From assembly GCF_018130165.1 (NCBI RefSeq), contig NZ_JAFCLZ010000015.1, positions 155,986-219,985 on the forward strand: DNA of 64,000 nt. Direction: 5' to 3'. The notes under the pieces are model-generated. The model did no database searches. It was not told where the DNA came from and saw only the letters and a program-made list of their open reading frames with translations. The DNA comes from Bradyrhizobium sp. JYMT SZCCT0180. Lineage in GTDB: Bacteria; Pseudomonadota; Alphaproteobacteria; Rhizobiales; Xanthobacteraceae. Position numbers and translations under genes: made by a program. This document shows, piece after piece, positions 50,755-59,032 of the stretch. Each line of letters begins with the position of its first letter. Position 1 is the stretch's first letter.

Positions 50755-50787
50755 TATGTTAGACAAAAATGAATTTTGTCTAACATA
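50755..50787. promoter_or_regulatory. Promoter/operator inverted repeat of the toxin-antitoxin operon
   Basis: Left arm TATGTTAGACAAAA (50755-50768), centre ATGAA, right arm TTTTGTCTAACATA (50774-50787): a perfect 14-bp-arm inverted repeat immediately before the antitoxin gene. On the minus strand it also contains TTAGAC-N16-TAACAT, a possible promoter, so antitoxin binding would block transcription. Confidence 0.8.
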
Positions 50788-51265
50788 ACGTTTTGCTACC
50801 CCATCTTCAAGGTGCCAAGGGAAGCCTGGAAGCTGCCTGAACCGTGCTTGGCGAGATCGATGTCCCGCTTGGCCGTTGCCTAGTGTTTTCTTCTGGAACT
50901 CGTGCAGCACGTGAACAACGTCGCCGATTGTTGTCAGGTAGATGATCCGGTAGGCACCGGACGCCTGACGCTCGGAAAGGCTTCGACATCCGAAATGCTG
51001 AGAAGCTGAGCCAGACGATATGATATTAAGTGTGGAAATAGACGCTCTGATTTGATAGCTACGCTGGAGCTTAGGGCATTCGCATAAGCTATTGAAATTG
51101 CAATGCGACTGCCCTCCGAGGACACGACAAAATCATGTTGGGAATCGCCAGGGCACGCGGAAGTAGCCTTACTGTTACACCTTTCGCGTAAAACAACAGG
51201 GCATCGCCGGCTACCCGGTCCGATGACCGTAATTCGGCACCCCCAAATCCACCCGAGGCACGTGA
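50788..51265. other. Gap containing the higB fragment; otherwise no gene seen
   Basis: Apart from the degraded higB copy (50846-50970) no gene, hairpin or repeat was recognised. The stretch 50985-51130 is richer in A and T than the surroundings, as is the operator region, in keeping with acquired DNA. Confidence 0.4.
50846..50970 (-). pseudogene. Degraded second copy of the higB-like toxin gene
   Basis: About 125 bp almost identical to 49626-49750, the coding region of the HigB-like toxin. It encodes RQASGAYRIIYLTTIGDVVH, then VLHEFQKKT. One extra base (CACTAGG against CACAGG) shifts the frame and a lost base restores it about 35 bases later. The start and the 5' part (REIRI) are missing. 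It lies on the other side of the PIN module from the intact copy, in the same orientation. Confidence 0.85.
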
Positions 51266-51652
51266 ATGGTTTTCCTGGGCTACGCCTATCGATTCGTCTC
51301 CAACTTCGTGTTCCTGGCGCTGGTCTATTTCGCCCTTAACTTCCTGGACAAATATCCACAGCGCGCGGTGGTGGCGGTTCTCGTGCTGGTCTATGCCGCC
51401 ATGCACGCGGCCTCGGCGCTGCGTTCGTTTTATTTCTTTCAGCGCATCGAGCGGCTGGAGATCGAGGCGCGGCGTCTGGCCAAGGTCGCCGCCGAGGGGC
51501 CGAGCGCGGCTGCTTCCGCCGGGGCCTCGCGCAAGCAGATCGTCTCCGAGGTCAGCGGGCTTCGCCACGCCGGCGAGATCAAGGCCTATATCGACCTGCT
51601 GTTCCTCGCCCTCGTCATCCTGCTCTGCATCGCCAAGATCGTGACGAATTAG
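51266..51652 (+). CDS. Small membrane protein of unknown function
   Basis: A 128-residue protein with three membrane helices (about 6-26, 32-52 and 108-126): FVSNFVFLALVYFALNFL, AVVAVLVLVYAAMHAASAL, and IDLLFLALVILLCIAKIV. A cytoplasmic coiled part lies between (RIERLEIEARRLAKVAAE). I recall similar genes as hypotheticals in Bradyrhizobium. No function assigned. A dispersed repeat follows its stop codon. Confidence 0.65.
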   Translation: MVFLGYAYRFVSNFVFLALVYFALNFLDKYPQRAVVAVLVLVYAAMHAASALRSFYFFQRIERLEIEARRLAKVAAEGPSAAASAGASRKQIVSEVSGLRHAGEIKAYIDLLFLALVILLCIAKIVTN

Positions 51653-51653
51653 A

Positions 51654-51697
51654 GCGTTTTCCAGCGAAGTGGATACCGGTTCGCGTCAAGAAAACGC
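51654..51697. repeat. 44-bp dispersed repeat, inverted copy
   Basis: GCGTTTTCCAGCGAAGTGG, then ATACCGGTTCGCGTCAAG and AAAACGC: the reverse complement of 19774-19817 with one mismatch-level difference. It starts two bases after the stop codon of the membrane protein gene. Confidence 0.85.
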
Positions 51698-51711
51698 GTC
51701 GAATCAAGAAT

Positions 51712-51754
51712 CTAGAGCCCCGTTCCGATTCCATCGGAACGGAAAAGGCTCTAG
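51712..51754. repeat. Hairpin repeat CTAGAG...CTCTAG
   Basis: CTAGAGCC, CGTTCCGAT, TCC, ATCGGAACG, GGCTCTAG: nested inverted repeats with arms CTAGAGCC/GGCTCTAG and CGTTCCGAT/ATCGGAACG. Placed just before the aminotransferase gene, 74 bp from its ATG. It may be a terminator-like element for the upstream gene or a mobile miniature repeat. Confidence 0.75.
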
Positions 51755-51828
51755 CCGCTTGCGCCTTCGGGCGAACGCTTTTTTGTGCTCTACTTCATCA
51801 GGATAATAAAAACCGGAGCACTAATCCA

Positions 51829-53236
51829 ATGACGGGCAGACCCAACTCCCTGGCGGCTCGCGATGTCGCCTCGCTCATCCATCCCTATACCAACCTCGAC
51901 AAGCACAAGACCGACGGGCCGCTCGTCATCGCGCGCGGCGAGGGCGTTTATGTCTACGACGAAACCGGCAAGCGCTATCTCGAGGGCATGGCCGGGCTGT
52001 GGAGCACCTCGCTAGGCTTCAGCGAAAAGCGCCTGGTCGAGGCCGCGCGCCGCCAGATGGAGCAATTGCCGACCTATCACATCTTCAACAGCCGCTCGAC
52101 CGAGCCCAGCATCGAGGCCGCCGAGGAACTGCTGAAGATCGTGCCCAAGGGGCTCGGCAAGGTGCTGTTCGCCAATTCCGGCTCGGAGGCCAACGACCAG
52201 GCGGCGAAGATCGTCTGGTTCTACAACAACGCGCTGGGCCGGCCGCGCAAGAAGCGCATCATCGGCCGCGTGCGTGGCTATCACGGCATCACGGTGTTTT
52301 CCGGCAGCATGACCGGGCTGGCGGCCAACCACGTCGAATGGGATCTTCCGGTCGGTGGCATCCTGCGCACCGATTGCCCGAGCCACTATCTGTACGGCCG
52401 CCCGGGCGAGAGCGAGGCGCAGTTCGTCGACCGCCTTGTCGCCAATCTCGAGGACATGATCGTTCGCGAGGGGCCGGATACGATCGGCGCCTTCATCGCC
52501 GAGCCGGTGAACGGGGCAGGCGGCGTCATCGTGCCGCCGGCGGATTATTTCCCGCGCATTCAACAGGTGCTGCGCAAATACGACGTCCTGATGATCGCCG
52601 ACGAGGTGATTTGCGGCTTCGGCCGCACCGGCGAGATGTTCGGCTGCGATACGTTCGGCATCGAACCCGACATCATGACCGTGGCCAAGGCGCTGTCATC
52701 GGCCTATTTGCCGATCTCGGCCACCATCATCAGCGACACCATTGCCGAGGTCATCACCGCGCATGCCGGCAAGGTCGGCAATTTTGCCCACGGCTTCACC
52801 TATGCCGGGTCACCCGGTCGCTGCCGCCGTCGCGCTGGAGACGCTGCGCATCTACAAGGAGCGCGACATCGTCAGCCAGGTGAAAGCGCTGGCGCCGCAT
52901 CTGCAATCGCGACTGCGTGCGCTCGGCTCGCATCCGCTGGTCGGCGAAGCGCGCGGCGTCGGACTGATCGGCGCCCTGCAACTGGTCGCCGACAAGGCGA
53001 CACGCCGGCCGCTGCCGCCGGCCGAAGGCATCGGCGCATTGATCCAGCAGAGCGCGATGGCGCGCGGCGTCATCGTCCGTGCCGGTCCCGACGCGGTGTT
53101 CGTCTGCCCACCGCTGATCATCACGACGGAGCAGATCGACGAGATGATGGACGCCGTGGCGGCGGCGCTCGACGAAGCGCACGCGGTGGCCGACCAACGC
53201 GGCTTGCTGGGCCGTGCGCAGTCGGCGGCGGGGTAG
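51829..53236 (+). pseudogene. Class III (omega) aminotransferase with a single-base frameshift
   Basis: PLP-dependent aminotransferase of about 468 residues when the frame is repaired. The first frame runs from ATG 51829 to about 52809: LFANSGSEANDQAAKIVWFY, YHGITVFSGSM, GAFIAEPVNGAGGVIVPP, IADEVICGFGRTG and the PLP lysine in TVAKALSSAYLP. The expected FTYAGHPVAAAVALETL is broken by an extra T at 52810 (GCCGGGTCACCCGG); the remainder is intact in the other frame to TAG 53236. Because all else is conserved, a sequencing error or very recent mutation is likely. Confidence 0.85.
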
Positions 53237-53246
53237 AGCCGAAGTT

Positions 53247-54548
53247 CTAACGCTTCTTCAAGCCGGCCATGCGCACCTTCTTGGCCGGCTTGACCTGCGC
53301 AGCATGTTTGGCGGCACCTTTGCCGCCATGTTTTGCGTGCTTGGCCTGCTCGGCAGGGCGTGCGGCCTGCTTGGCGGATACTTCGTGCGCGGCAGGCGCG
53401 GTCGGCTCGAGCTTGCGCGCGGATGGCGGCGAATACAGCATCGTCACGCGGATCGATTCCGGAAGCTTGAACACGCCGGGGGCCGGCACCGGCAGCGCAG
53501 GCGGATCAAGCACCAGCGTCACCTGCCGCGACCACAACGCGTCGCGCAAGGCGCGCCGCTGCGCGCGGTCCACCGGGGCCGTATTGCGCCAATCGGAATC
53601 CGCCAGCGCGGGCGCGGGCAGGGCCGCAGCCGCGGTATAGGCGAAATTCGGAATTTTGGGCCAGCGTGACGTCGCCACTTGCTCCGATACCGGATGCAAT
53701 TGCCATTGCGACGGCTCGGTCGGCGTCGCGGGCCGGTCCGGCGTTGCCGGCACGACATGGACGAGGCGGTAACCGCGGGCCTTCAGGTCGTGCAAAATTC
53801 GCGGCAGGGCGGCGACGGTGCGCGCCTGGATGTCGTGCAGCAGCAAAATGCCCTTGCCCTTGGCCTCGAGCCGCTGCATCGCGAGATCATAGACGCGCTG
53901 CGAGGAGACCGGCCGCCAGTCGTCCGCAGGAAAATCGGCGCTCCAGATCTGCAGGCCTTTTGCTTCGGCATATGCCTCGATGACGTCGGAACGGCCGAGG
54001 CCCGGAATGCGGAAGAAAGGCGACGGCGCGGTGCCGTCGGCGAGCGCTGATGTGATCGATGCGATGCCGTCCTCGATCTCTTTTTTGGCGCCATCGATCG
54101 AAAGCCGGTTCATGTTCCCGGGATGGTTCTGGGTATGGGTGGCGATGGTGTGGCCGGCATCGCGCATCTTGCGCACGCCTTCGGGGTTGGCGTTGGCCTG
54201 CCGTCCGACCAGGAAGAAGGTCGCCTTGGCGCAATGGGCGGCGAGGATGTCGAGGATCTGGTTGCTGTACTTCGGCAGCGGACCGTCGTCGAAGGTGAGG
54301 ACTACCTCATGATCTTCCAGCGGCAGCGTCTTGGCATATTGCATGGTGCCGATCAGCGGATATTGCCGCGGATCGACCACCAGCGTGCGCGACGTGCCGA
54401 TCGCATCGGGATGCCCGGGGCAATTGGCGGCCGGCGCGGCCTGCGCCGTGGCGCCGGTCAGCACTCCCAGGAAAACTGCGGCTGAAATTGCGGCTGAAAA
54501 ACTAATCGATGCCCGCTGACGGAGCCCCATACCTGCGCTAGCGATCAT
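53247..54548 (-). CDS. Polysaccharide deacetylase family protein (NodB-like)
   Basis: A 433-residue exported protein. Signal peptide within 1-38 (...GATAQA); NodB deacetylase domain (about 75-270) with EVVLTFDDGPLPKYS, THTQNHPGNMNRLS, FFRIPGLG, and LLLHDIQARTV; then a long C-terminal extension ending in a Lys/Ala/His-rich tail with KHAKHGGKGAAKHAAQVKPAKK. The family removes acetyl groups from GlcNAc polymers using metal bound by Asp-His-His; the second His motif is HTQNHPGN. It lies before a paralogue on the same strand. Confidence 0.88.
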   Translation of the reverse strand: MIASAGMGLRQRASISFSAAISAAVFLGVLTGATAQAAPAANCPGHPDAIGTSRTLVVDPRQYPLIGTMQYAKTLPLEDHEVVLTFDDGPLPKYSNQILDILAAHCAKATFFLVGRQANANPEGVRKMRDAGHTIATHTQNHPGNMNRLSIDGAKKEIEDGIASITSALADGTAPSPFFRIPGLGRSDVIEAYAEAKGLQIWSADFPADDWRPVSSQRVYDLAMQRLEAKGKGILLLHDIQARTVAALPRILHDLKARGYRLVHVVPATPDRPATPTEPSQWQLHPVSEQVATSRWPKIPNFAYTAAAALPAPALADSDWRNTAPVDRAQRRALRDALWSRQVTLVLDPPALPVPAPGVFKLPESIRVTMLYSPPSARKLEPTAPAAHEVSAKQAARPAEQAKHAKHGGKGAAKHAAQVKPAKKVRMAGLKKR

Positions 54549-54678
54549 TGAACCCCGGCTTCATTCCCAATCGAACTTTGGTCCGCGCGGACCGGTATTC
54601 GGTTCACTCGAAAAATGCCTTGTTTGCAATCCTTAACGGCGGGCCATGAATGCCGCCTTAATAGCCGAAATACCACAC

Positions 54679-55497
54679 TTATTTCGGGTTTTGGACAGCT
54701 CTGGCGGTGCTCGCCGCGGCTGCCGGGACGATATGGACCACGCGGTAACCGTTGTCTCTCAGATAGCGCAGGAACGCCGGCAGCATGGCCGCGGTTTGCG
54801 CCTTCGGATCGTGCAGCAGGATGATCCCCTTGCGGGCGGCCTGTAGCCGCTCGGTGAGCAGCTTCAACTGCTGGGCCGGTTTCATTGGCTCCCAGTCGCT
54901 GGCCCAGAGGTCGGCGCCGAACACGGTTATGCCGCGGTTTTGCAGCAGGTCCAGCGTCGCCGGCGTCATCTCGAAATAGGGATAGCGAAAGAACGGCGTG
55001 CTCGGGGTTGCTGCGATCCCCGGGGTCGAGGCGGTGCCATGAAGCGCCTTTTCAACCGCCGCAATGCCCTTGTCGATGTCGGCCACGGCCGCATCCGGCT
55101 TCATGTATTTGATATTGGGATGCGACCAGGTGTGGTGCCCGACCGTGTGGCCAAGGGCTGCAATCCTGCGCACCAGTTCCGGGTACGCCGAAGCCGACCT
55201 GCCGATCATGAAGAAGGTGGCGAGCACGCATTCGTGCGCGAGCGCGGCCAGCACTCTCGGCGTCGTGCCCGGCCACGGTCCGTCATCGAAGGTCAGGACC
55301 ACCTCGTGGTCTTGCAACGGCAGGGTCTGCGGAAAGCTCTTAAGGCCGACGCGCGGCGAGGTAGCGGCATCGACGCGCAGAACCCGTGAGGTGCCGAGCG
55401 CGTCCTTGCGCGGGCATTCGGCAGCCTTTGCCGCAGCGGTCCACACCGTCGCGGCCGCGATGGCTGTGCAGAGCGTCCTGGTGAATCCTAGGGTCAT
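54679..55497 (-). CDS. Polysaccharide deacetylase family protein (NodB-like)
   Basis: A 272-residue exported deacetylase. Signal peptide MTLGFTRTLCTAIAAATVWTAAAKA (1-25). The NodB domain has EVVLTFDDGPWPGTTP, VGHHTWSHPNIKYM (metal His pair), FFRYPYFEMTP and IILLHDPKAQTA, so all main motifs are present. It lacks the long tail of its neighbour at 53247 but shares the segment LGTSRVLRVDA/IGTSRTLVVDP, so the two are tandem duplicates. The start chosen (55497) gives a direct signal peptide. Divergent from mgtE. Confidence 0.88.
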   Translation of the reverse strand: MTLGFTRTLCTAIAAATVWTAAAKAAECPRKDALGTSRVLRVDAATSPRVGLKSFPQTLPLQDHEVVLTFDDGPWPGTTPRVLAALAHECVLATFFMIGRSASAYPELVRRIAALGHTVGHHTWSHPNIKYMKPDAAVADIDKGIAAVEKALHGTASTPGIAATPSTPFFRYPYFEMTPATLDLLQNRGITVFGADLWASDWEPMKPAQQLKLLTERLQAARKGIILLHDPKAQTAAMLPAFLRYLRDNGYRVVHIVPAAAASTARAVQNPK

Positions 55498-55598
55498 CAG
55501 CCGTTGTGCATCTTTAGCATTGCGCTTTGCGTTCCCGATTGGGTAATGCGTGCAGCGATAACTCAAACGCAAGTTCTGTCAAACCGGCGAGGCGCGGC

Positions 55599-57032
55599 AT
55601 GGCCGAGGATATCGACGTTGCCCAAGCCGGCGCGCGACCCGTTGACGGGTCCACGCTCGATCCCGCCTTGATGCGGGACGAAGACGGCCAAATCCGCCAT
55701 GAGTTTGTCGAGGACATCACACGCGCCATCAAGGCCGCCGACCGCCCGTCGCTTTCCGAGTTTGTGGCCGAATTGCACGAGGCCGATCTCGGCGATGTGA
55801 TCGGCGCGCTCGAACCCGACGACCGCGTGGCGCTGGTCGAATTGACGGGTACCGATTTCGACTTTTCCGCACTCAACGAGGTCGACGAAACCGTTCGCGA
55901 GGAAATCCTCGAAGAGCTGGAACCGGAGACGGTTGCGGAGGGCGTTCGCGAACTGGAATCGGACGACGCTGTCGAACTGCTCGAAGGCCTCGACGAGGAG
56001 GACAAGGAAGAAATCCTCGAAAAGCTGCCGCCGTCCGAGCGCGACGCGCTGGAGCGCAGCCTGCTGTATCCGGAAAACTCCGCCGGCCGGCGGATGCAGT
56101 CCGAATTCATCGCGGTGCCGCCGGACTGGACGGTCGGGCAGGCGATCGACTACATGCGCGACACCCCGGACCTGCCGGAGCGGTTCTATGAAATCTACGC
56201 TGTTGACGGCAACCAGCACTGGCAGGGCGCGGTCTCGCTCGACACGTTGCTGCGGGCAAGGCGGCCGGTGCCGCTCGCCGACCTGATCGAGGAAGACCGC
56301 CGCCGCGTCTCCGTGCTCGACGACCAGGAAGAGGTCGCGCGGATGTTCGGCAAATACAATCTGGTCGCAGCCCCCGTGGTCGATACCACCAACCGGCTGG
56401 TCGGTGTCATCACCATCGACGACGTCGTCGACGTGATCGAGGAAGAGGCCGACGAAGACTTGAAGGCGCTCGGCGGCGTCACCAGCGACGAAGAATTGTC
56501 CGACAGCGTCTGGACCATCGCGCGCGCCCGCTTCAACTGGCTGCTGGTCAATCTGGCGACCGCGTTCCTGGCATCCTCGGTGCTCGGCCTGTTCGAAGGC
56601 CAGCTGGAAAAGATGGTGGCGCTGGCCGTGCTGGCGCCGATCGTGGCGAGCCAGGGCGGCAACGCCGCGACCCAGACCATGACGGTGGCGGTGCGGGCGC
56701 TGGCGACCCGCGAACTCCATTCTAACAACGCGCTCCGCGTGGTCCTGCGCGAGGCGATGGTCGGTCTCGTCAACGGCCTCGCCTTTGCCGTGATCACCGG
56801 CGTCGCCGCGGTGGCGTGGTTCAAGATCCCCGGCCTCGGCGTCGTGATCGGGCTTGCGATCGTCGTCAACCTGATCGCCGGCGCGCTCGGCGGCATCCTG
56901 ATCCCGATGGTGCTGGAGCGGGTGCGGGCCGACCCGGCGGTGGCCTCCGGCACCTTCGTCACCACGATCACCGACGTGGTCGGCTTCTTCTCGTTCCTCG
57001 GCATCGCCACGCTGTGGTTCGGGCTGAAGTGA
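55599..57032 (+). CDS. mgtE: Magnesium transporter MgtE
   Basis: A 477-residue inner-membrane Mg2+ channel. Acidic MgtE_N domain (about 30-150; many EELEPE, LESDDAVELLEGLDEEDKEEILEKLP), two CBS domains (about 150-275; GVITIDDVVDVIEEEADEDLKALGG) and five membrane helices (about 305-475) with the pore motif PIVASQGGNAATQTMTVAVRALAT. ATG 55599 is followed directly by the soluble domain; an upstream start at 55527 would add 24 residues. MgtE is gated by cytoplasmic Mg2+ through the N and CBS domains. Confidence 0.93.
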   Translation: MAEDIDVAQAGARPVDGSTLDPALMRDEDGQIRHEFVEDITRAIKAADRPSLSEFVAELHEADLGDVIGALEPDDRVALVELTGTDFDFSALNEVDETVREEILEELEPETVAEGVRELESDDAVELLEGLDEEDKEEILEKLPPSERDALERSLLYPENSAGRRMQSEFIAVPPDWTVGQAIDYMRDTPDLPERFYEIYAVDGNQHWQGAVSLDTLLRARRPVPLADLIEEDRRRVSVLDDQEEVARMFGKYNLVAAPVVDTTNRLVGVITIDDVVDVIEEEADEDLKALGGVTSDEELSDSVWTIARARFNWLLVNLATAFLASSVLGLFEGQLEKMVALAVLAPIVASQGGNAATQTMTVAVRALATRELHSNNALRVVLREAMVGLVNGLAFAVITGVAAVAWFKIPGLGVVIGLAIVVNLIAGALGGILIPMVLERVRADPAVASGTFVTTITDVVGFFSFLGIATLWFGLK

Positions 57033-57053
57033 GGTGGGCGGTCTTTATTTGAC

Positions 57054-57136
57054 GCGTTTTCTACCGCAGATAAGTCTACGCAATCTGCGTAAACTTGATT
57101 GCTGTGCGAACCGGTATCCACTTCGCTTGAAAACGC
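57054..57136. repeat. Expanded copy of the GCGTTTTC/GAAAACGC repeat
   Basis: Same ends and same GAACCGGTATCCACTTCGCT core as the 44-bp element, but about 39 bases (TACCGCAGATAAGTCTACG...) replace the short left segment. The insert contains its own inverted pair CGCAGAT/ATCTGCG. Confidence 0.75.
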
Positions 57137-57199
57137 TCTGGCTATCGTTAATCGGGCCTTAACGCGCTTGGCCGATGATTCCCGGATCGGGAATCGAAC

Positions 57200-57547
57200 A
57201 TGCAGCGCTTGCGGCTCAAGGCAGACGGACGGATCGTGGAACTGCGCGACGGGCAGGAGTTCCCGCTCGCGCCTGCTATGACCGGACCCGCGCTTGCGGT
57301 GCCTGCCGTTGTCTCCGCTGCGGCCGTCGAAAACGCACCGCTGCCGGCCGTGCGTGACCTGCGCCGCCGCTCACGCCTGACCCAGCTCGAATTCGCAGCC
57401 CGGCTCGGCGTGCCGGTCGAGACCATCCGGAACTGGGAGCAGGGCAAACGCGCGCCGCGCGGTCCGGCGCGGGCGCTGCTCGCCGTCATCGCCCATTCGC
57501 CGGAGACGGTTTTCGCCGCGCTCGCCACGGAATCGGCTGCCATCTAG
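57200..57547 (+). CDS. XRE-family helix-turn-helix protein
   Basis: A 115-residue protein. The first 55 residues form a variable, Ala/Val-rich segment (MQRLRLKADGRIVELRDGQE). The Xre/SinR-type HTH is RRRSRLTQLEFAARLGVPVETIRNWEQGKRAPRGPARALLAVI (about 56-98). This layout matches NadS/antitoxin-like or repressor proteins, but no toxin gene adjoins. Its TAG stop shares CTAG (57544-57547) with the convergent DUF1127 gene. Confidence 0.8.
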   Translation: MQRLRLKADGRIVELRDGQEFPLAPAMTGPALAVPAVVSAAAVENAPLPAVRDLRRRSRLTQLEFAARLGVPVETIRNWEQGKRAPRGPARALLAVIAHSPETVFAALATESAAI

Positions 57548-57852
57548 CCACCACGGCTCAACAGGTACATCGCGCTATCTCTGATCCTGTCGATGGCGTG
57601 TTGAGGTGTGATGCAGTCGACGTCACCGCGCGTCAGGCCGATGTCCATCAGCTGTCTGTCGCTCAGGCAATCCAAGCCGGCTCGCAAGCCCTGGCGTTGG
57701 CGCCGCTCCTGAAACGCACGCCAATATCGCTTGAGCAAGCCGAGGACGCTCCGCGGCGATGTGGCCGCTGGGAATGCGATGGGCAGGTCGAGGCCGAGCC
57801 CTGCGGCGTCGCGCTCGGTCCCGGATGTGATGTTCGTCTGTTGGGGTGGCAT
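57544..57852 (-). CDS. DUF1127 domain protein
   Basis: A 102-residue protein. The C-terminal half carries the DUF1127 signature ERRQRQGLRAGLDCLSDRQLMDIGLTRGDVDCI (about 49-81). The N-terminal 45 residues are unrelated and Gly/Ala rich. GCAGGAGCATCCG precedes the ATG. Small DUF1127 proteins bind RNA in some Alphaproteobacteria; this one is longer than the usual 45-70 residues. The stop codon overlaps that of the convergent HTH gene. Confidence 0.85.
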   Translation of the reverse strand: MPPQQTNITSGTERDAAGLGLDLPIAFPAATSPRSVLGLLKRYWRAFQERRQRQGLRAGLDCLSDRQLMDIGLTRGDVDCITPQHAIDRIRDSAMYLLSRGG

Positions 57853-57892
57853 CGGATGCTCCTGCTGTTGCGCCGGCAGGGAGCATGGCCAA

Positions 57893-57923
57893 ACAAAAGG
57901 CCCCGTCCGATGCCGGCGGGGCC
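57893..57923 (-). terminator. Rho-independent terminator
   Basis: On the minus strand AGGCCCCGCCGGCATCGGAC leads into GGGGCCTTTTGTTT: stem AGGCCCCG/CGGGGCCT-like with a T-rich tail. It ends a minus-strand transcript that comes from above 57924. Confidence 0.7.
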
Positions 57924-57950
57924 TGGTGAAAAGATCGCGTCGTCGAATTT

Positions 57951-58028
57951 CTAGCGCACGACTCCTTCCACGGCCCAGCGAGAGCGGGTCATGTTTTTAC
58001 GGTTCGCGGTGCGTACGACGTTGATCAT
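57951..58028 (-). CDS. Possible 25-residue leader-like peptide or small RNA gene
   Basis: On the minus strand ATG 58028 to TAG 57951 encodes MINVVRTANRKNMTRSRWAV followed by EGVVR, a basic peptide. No strong ribosome site is seen. A terminator begins 28 bases after the stop, so a short independent transcript of roughly 130-150 bases is likely. It may be a peptide gene or a small non-coding RNA. It does not resemble a known leader peptide. Confidence 0.35.
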   Translation of the reverse strand: MINVVRTANRKNMTRSRWAVEGVVR

Positions 58029-58149
58029 GATGCGTAGCTACCACGGAAATCGCGCCAAATCAAGGGATGTGCCGCTGTGACTCGCATCCTGGAGGCGAGC
58101 GACGTATTGCGCGGGTTGGCACTGAGCTGCCGACGGCCCATAATGGGCG

Positions 58150-58968
58150 ATGCACTTCATCGAAGCCAACGGCGCAAAAATCCCGGCGATCGGGCTCGGC
58201 ACCTGGGAACTGCGCGGACGAACCTGCGCGCGGCTGGTCGAGCAGGCGCTGCGGCTCGGCTATCGCCACATCGACACCGCGCAGGTCTACGAGAACGAAC
58301 GCGAAGTGGGCGAGGGGCTGCGCGGCTCCGGCGTCAAGCGCGGCGAGGTGTTCGTCACGACGAAAATCTGGACCACGCATTTCGCGCCCAACGACCTCGA
58401 GCGATCGACCAAGGAAAGTCTCGCCAGGTTGCGCCTGACCGAGATCGATTTGTTGCTGCTGCACTGGCCCAATCCGCAGGTGCCGCTTTCGGAAACGCTG
58501 GGCGCGCTGGCGCGGGTCAAGCAGCTTGGGCTTGCCCGGCATATCGGCGTTTCCAATTTCACCGTGGCGCTGATCGAGGAGGCGGTGGCGGCGTGCCCGG
58601 AACCGCTGGTCTGCGACCAGGTCGAATACCATCCCTATCTCGACCAGGCCAAGGTGAGGGAAGCCTGCGCGCGCCATGGCATGGCTGTCGTGGCCTATAG
58701 CCCGGTCGCCAAGGGCCGCGTCAAGAACGACCAGGCCTTGCTGCGGATCGGCGACCGCTACCGCAAGACGTCAGCGCAGGTCTGCCTGCGCTGGCTGGTG
58801 CAGCAGAACGTGGCGGCGATCCCGCGGACGTCGAAGCTGGAGCGGCTGTCTGAAAATATCGAGATCTTCGATTTCGAACTGTCGGACGCCGACATGCGCG
58901 AGATTTCCGAGATGGGCAGTGCCAATCGCCGGCTCACCGATTTCGGCTTCGCCCCGAAATGGGATTGA
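58150..58968 (+). CDS. Aldo/keto reductase (2,5-diketogluconate reductase B-like)
   Basis: A 272-residue NADPH-dependent TIM-barrel reductase. The catalytic tetrad is seen as D and Y in RHIDTAQVYENE (about 39-50), K in TTKIWTTHF (about 69-77) and H in LLLLHWPNP (about 101-109). Further signatures: ARVKQLGLARHIGVSNF and VAAIPRTSKLERLSENIEIFDFELSDADMREI. The substrate may be a keto sugar acid or methylglyoxal. Length normal. Confidence 0.92.
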   Translation: MHFIEANGAKIPAIGLGTWELRGRTCARLVEQALRLGYRHIDTAQVYENEREVGEGLRGSGVKRGEVFVTTKIWTTHFAPNDLERSTKESLARLRLTEIDLLLLHWPNPQVPLSETLGALARVKQLGLARHIGVSNFTVALIEEAVAACPEPLVCDQVEYHPYLDQAKVREACARHGMAVVAYSPVAKGRVKNDQALLRIGDRYRKTSAQVCLRWLVQQNVAAIPRTSKLERLSENIEIFDFELSDADMREISEMGSANRRLTDFGFAPKWD

Positions 58969-59032
58969 GCAGCGGTCGCGCCGGGCGGTATGCTCAAAGC
59001 CCATCGCAAGGCCCTTCGATTGTCTCGGTACG

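Noticed and set aside
58111..58135. Sigma-54 promoter (TGGCAC-N5-TGCCG) before the aldo/keto reductase
   Set aside because: The -12 element lacks TTGC and would be too close to the frame without any supporting activator site.
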